Of a stretch of DNA of 64,000 nt, positions 61,779 through 64,000 are shown piece after piece (positions within the stretch are counted from its first letter, which is position 1; each line of letters opens with the position of its first letter). A model generated the notes under the pieces. That model did no database searches. It saw only the letters and a program-made list of their open reading frames with translations, and was not told the origin of the DNA. A program made the position numbers and the translations under genes. Source of the DNA: Herbiconiux flava (GTDB taxonomy: Bacteria; Actinomycetota; Actinomycetes; Actinomycetales; Microbacteriaceae). The stretch is from NCBI RefSeq assembly GCF_013409865.1, contig NZ_JACCBM010000001.1, positions 310,001-374,000 of the forward strand, read 5' to 3'.

Positions 61779-63037
61779 GATGTCTCCTCGGACGAGATGG
61801 AACCGGACGAGATGGAGCCGGACGAGACGGAGCCGGACGCGATGTAGTGCGGCACGAACTCCGCGAGGTCCCCGGTGATCGGCCCGCTCGTCTCACGCAG
61901 GTCGATCCCGGCGGGCGTCTCCCCCACGATCCAGCTCCCGATCACCGCGGTCTTCCCCGGGATCGGCGCGAAGTCGGCGAGCGCCTGGTGCACGAAGCCC
62001 TCCGAGCCGTACGGGCCGTCGGCGGCGAGAACCGCAGTTCCCGAGGCGTCGTGCACCGAGACGTTCGCGCCCTCTCGGCCGAGCCGCGGCTTCGACACGA
62101 AAGGACGGCCGGAAAGAGCATCCGGAGTCGCGAAGGCGGGCAGCAGATTCGGGTGCTCCGGGAAGAGCTCCCAGAGCACGACGAGCAGCTGCTTGTTGCT
62201 GAGCAGCAGCTTCCAGGCGGGCTCGACCCACTGCGTGGCACCACGGCTGACGGGGAGGAAGCCGCCGAACTGCTCGGTGATCATCCACTCCCAGGGGTAG
62301 AGCTTGAAGATGTGCCGGATGGGCTCGTCGGAACCGTCGAGGAAGAGCTGCCGGTCCATGCTCCAGCGCACGTCCTCCATGAAGATGAGCTTCGGGTCGA
62401 AGCCGGCGGCCGCGGCGGTCTCGGCCATGTACGCGACGGTGTCGAAGTCCTCGACGATCAGTGCGCCGTCGCCCGAGTCGTGCAGCGAGGCGAGGTGCAG
62501 GCGCGCTCCCGGCGCGAGGCCCCATCGCGCCGAACGGATGTGCGTCCACTGCTCGACCAGCAGCTCGTGCAGCCCGTTGAACTGGTCGGCTTCCGCCGGC
62601 AACGACCCGTCACGCCGCCGCTCGTCGAGCCACTGCCACTGGGCGGCCGCTGTCTCGACGAGCGAGGTGGGGGTGTCGGCATTGAACTCGAGCAGCGAGA
62701 CGGTGCCGGCCCCGTCGTAGGCGAGGTCGAAGCGGCCGTAGACCGTGGGGTCGTCGTCGTCCCAGGATGCGCGGACGAGCTCGTGGTACCGCCCCGGTAT
62801 CCCGAACTCCTCGAACCGGCCCTGGCGCACCACGTGCTCGACGGCGTCCATGCAGCGAGCGAAGAGCTCGGCGGTGGCGGCCTCGATCAGCTCGATCTCG
62901 GGCAGCGTGAAGACGTACGCCGCGGATTCGTTCCAGTACGGCCGGCCGCCCTCCGACTCGAGGTCGTAGAAGCTGAAGCCGACCGCGTCGAGGCGGTCGC
63001 GCCAGGCGGGGCGGGGCGTCATCTCGGTGCGGTGCAT
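61775..63037 (-). CDS. ygiC: glutathionylspermidine synthase-like ATP-grasp protein (YgiC/YjfC family)
   Basis: 420 residues of the ATP-grasp amide-ligase family whose best-known members join glutathione to spermidine (VGFSFYDLESEGGRPYWNES, LEFNADTPTSLVE, FVSKPRLGREGANVSV, GSEGFVHQALADF). Since actinobacteria use mycothiol, the substrate is probably different. The C-terminus is a 15-bp-repeat-coded SGSISS tail. The ATG at 63037 is set by TACGCT 7 nt upstream. Co-translated with ygiB, as in E. coli where ygiB and ygiC are neighbours. Confidence 0.85.
   Translation of the reverse strand: MHRTEMTPRPAWRDRLDAVGFSFYDLESEGGRPYWNESAAYVFTLPEIELIEAATAELFARCMDAVEHVVRQGRFEEFGIPGRYHELVRASWDDDDPTVYGRFDLAYDGAGTVSLLEFNADTPTSLVETAAAQWQWLDERRRDGSLPAEADQFNGLHELLVEQWTHIRSARWGLAPGARLHLASLHDSGDGALIVEDFDTVAYMAETAAAAGFDPKLIFMEDVRWSMDRQLFLDGSDEPIRHIFKLYPWEWMITEQFGGFLPVSRGATQWVEPAWKLLLSNKQLLVVLWELFPEHPNLLPAFATPDALSGRPFVSKPRLGREGANVSVHDASGTAVLAADGPYGSEGFVHQALADFAPIPGKTAVIGSWIVGETPAGIDLRETSGPITGDLAEFVPHYIASGSVSSGSISSGSISSEETS
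61790..61834 (-). repeat. three 15-bp tandem repeats coding the ygiC C-terminus
   Basis: GGACGAGATGGAACC, GGACGAGATGGAGCC, GGACGAGACGGAGCC, with a partial fourth; in frame, coding repeated GSISS. Confidence 0.88.
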
Positions 63038-63044
63038 CGGGAGA

Positions 63045-63050
63045 AGCGTA
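63045..63050 (-). promoter_or_regulatory. -10 hexamer TACGCT for the leaderless ygiC operon
   Basis: 7 nt before the ATG at 63037; lies beside the hairpin that ends the previous gene. Confidence 0.5.
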
Positions 63051-63051
63051 A

Positions 63052-63077
63052 CCCCGCCGCGGGGGTGCACGGCGGGG
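63052..63077 (-). terminator. hairpin downstream of the aldo/keto reductase gene
   Basis: CCCCGCCG (63052-63059) and CGGCGGGG (63070-63077), 8-bp stem, 10-nt loop; no T-run. Confidence 0.6.
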
Positions 63078-63149
63078 CTCGCGGGTGGCGCACAGGCCGG
63101 GCATCCGCTCGCTCTGGCCCGAAGCCGGCAGAGCGGAAGCCCGCCCGCG

Positions 63150-64000
63150 CTACTTCAGCGCGTCGAGCTCGGCGAACTCCTCGTCGCTCAGCTCGAGCTG
63201 GGCGGCGGCCACGTTCTCCTCGAGGTGCGCGATCGACTTGGTGCCGGGGATCGGCAGCATCGCGGGCGAGCGGCGCAGCAGCCAGGCGAGGGCGAGCTGG
63301 CTCGGGGCCACCTCGTGCCGCGCGGCGAGCGAGGACAGCGGCGAGCCCTCGCCGCTCAGCTCACCGGTGGCCAGCGGGAACCACGGGATGAAGGCGATGT
63401 TCTCAGCCGTCGCGTGGTCGAGCAGCGCCTCGGACTGGCGGTTCGAGAGGTTGAACAGGTTCTGCACCGAGGCGATCGGGGCGACCTCCTGCGCGGCCTT
63501 GAGCTCGTCGATCGACACCTCGGAGAGGCCGATGTGGCGGATCTTGCCCTCGTCCTGCAGTTCCTTCAGCGCGCCGATCTGCTCCTCGAGCGGGACGTTC
63601 GCGTCGATCCGGTGCAGCTGGAGCAGGTCGAGGCGCTCGAGCCCGAGGTGACGGAGGTTCAGCTCGACCTGCTGGCGCAGGTACTCGGGGCGCCCCAGCG
63701 GCACCCACTGGCCGGGGCCGGGGCGGGTGTTGCCGACCTTGGCGGCGATGGTGACGCCCTCGGCGTAGGGGTGCAACGCCTCGCGGATGAGGCCGTCGGT
63801 GACGAAGGGGCCGTAGGCGTCGGCGGTGTCGATGAAGGTCACGCCGAGCTCGACGGCGCGACGCAGCACCGCGATGGCGCCGGCGCGGTCGGCGGGCTCG
63901 CCCCAGACCCCGGGGCCGGTGAGCTGCATGGTGCCGAAGCCGAGGCGGTTGACGGTGAGGTCGCCGCCGATGGCGAAGGTTCCGGATGCGGCGGCGGGCT
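63150..64000 (-). CDS. aldo/keto reductase (N-terminus cut by window edge)
   Basis: NADPH-dependent reductase of carbonyl compounds. The visible part has the family tetrad: Asp and Tyr in [10 protein letters not shown], Lys in IAAKVGN, His in [11 protein letters not shown]; the NADPH-binding [15 protein letters not shown] lies near the C-terminus. The reading frame continues beyond 64000 ([18 protein letters not shown] is the N-terminal strand), so the start codon is outside. Substrate unknown. Confidence 0.9.
   Translation of the reverse strand, partial: PAAASGTFAIGGDLTVNRLGFGTMQLTGPGVWGEPADRAGAIAVLRRAVELGVTFIDTADAYGPFVTDGLIREALHPYAEGVTIAAKVGNTRPGPGQWVPLGRPEYLRQQVELNLRHLGLERLDLLQLHRIDANVPLEEQIGALKELQDEGKIRHIGLSEVSIDELKAAQEVAPIASVQNLFNLSNRQSEALLDHATAENIAFIPWFPLATGELSGEGSPLSSLAARHEVAPSQLALAWLLRRSPAMLPIPGTKSIAHLEENVAAAQLELSDEEFAELDALK

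Overview
This window is chromosomal DNA of a high-GC actinobacterium, most likely of the family Microbacteriaceae (Leifsonia/Herbiconiux-like; genus not resolved from sequence alone). The pointers are the very high GC content, a DUF7882 protein, a DUF222-HNH protein, a DUF3073 protein, a DinB/mycothiol-transferase-type protein, a Ku/LigD end-joining pair and many leaderless promoters (TANNNT 6-7 nt before the start codon). I find 59 protein genes, two of them cut by the window edges (corA left, aldo/keto reductase right) and one apparently frameshifted. There is no rRNA, tRNA, CRISPR array, insertion sequence or prophage. No gap between genes exceeds about 220 bp.

Layout. 1-5914 (minus strand): corA-mtnN, a small membrane protein and kdpE-kdpD without kdpFABC. 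5938-12709: lipoprotein, DUF7882 protein, AI-2E-family permease, dps, thioesterase, and a divergent MMPL exporter/TetR pair. 12720-20384: a divergent MocR-type regulator/yczE pair with a recognisable operator, an HhH-GPD protein, a translationally coupled GNAT-EEP-membrane protein operon, a drug-efflux MFS/TetR pair with a near-perfect 26-bp operator over its promoter, and a TipAL-type MerR regulator with its own 19-bp-spacer promoter. 20527-31472: Tat-exported phosphoesterase, DUF222-HNH protein, glyS, the divergent ku/ligD pair, a 45-residue acidic protein and an APC permease. 31605-44923: DUF3073, purD-purC, hydrolases, alcohol dehydrogenase, VOC protein/AraC, an isopenicillin-N-synthase-like oxygenase, an AlkA-like glycosylase, TfoX-like protein, amidase and purM. 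44954-51507: two tandem paralogous secreted serine proteases with three cell-wall-binding repeats each, and a beta-lactamase-fold lipoprotein. 51634-64000: FAD oxidoreductase-cupin, purF, NUDIX, DinB, a bifunctional penicillin-binding protein, then a minus-strand group ygiC-ygiB-tag-gabT and the aldo/keto reductase.

How the genes work together. Purine synthesis is represented by purD, purC, purM and purF, scattered over 23 kb and on both strands; other actinobacteria commonly keep purF-purM-DUF3073 together. DNA repair is well represented (Ku, LigD, Tag, AlkA-like, HhH-GPD, Dps). Envelope functions are concentrated at 45-58 kb. Several regulator/target pairs carry operators readable directly in the DNA.

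Most unusual signals: (i) a 15-bp identical element placed 9-10 nt after the predicted -10 box of both protease paralogues, at the extreme 5' end of a ~60-nt leader; (ii) leaderless promoters whose -10 hexamer begins with the TAG stop codon of the upstream gene (three cases, each with exactly 9 nt between genes, plus one abutting variant); (iii) short tandem repeats of 13-15 bp sitting at gene 3' ends; (iv) a probable one-base loss in a C-run of the ygiB-like lipoprotein gene.
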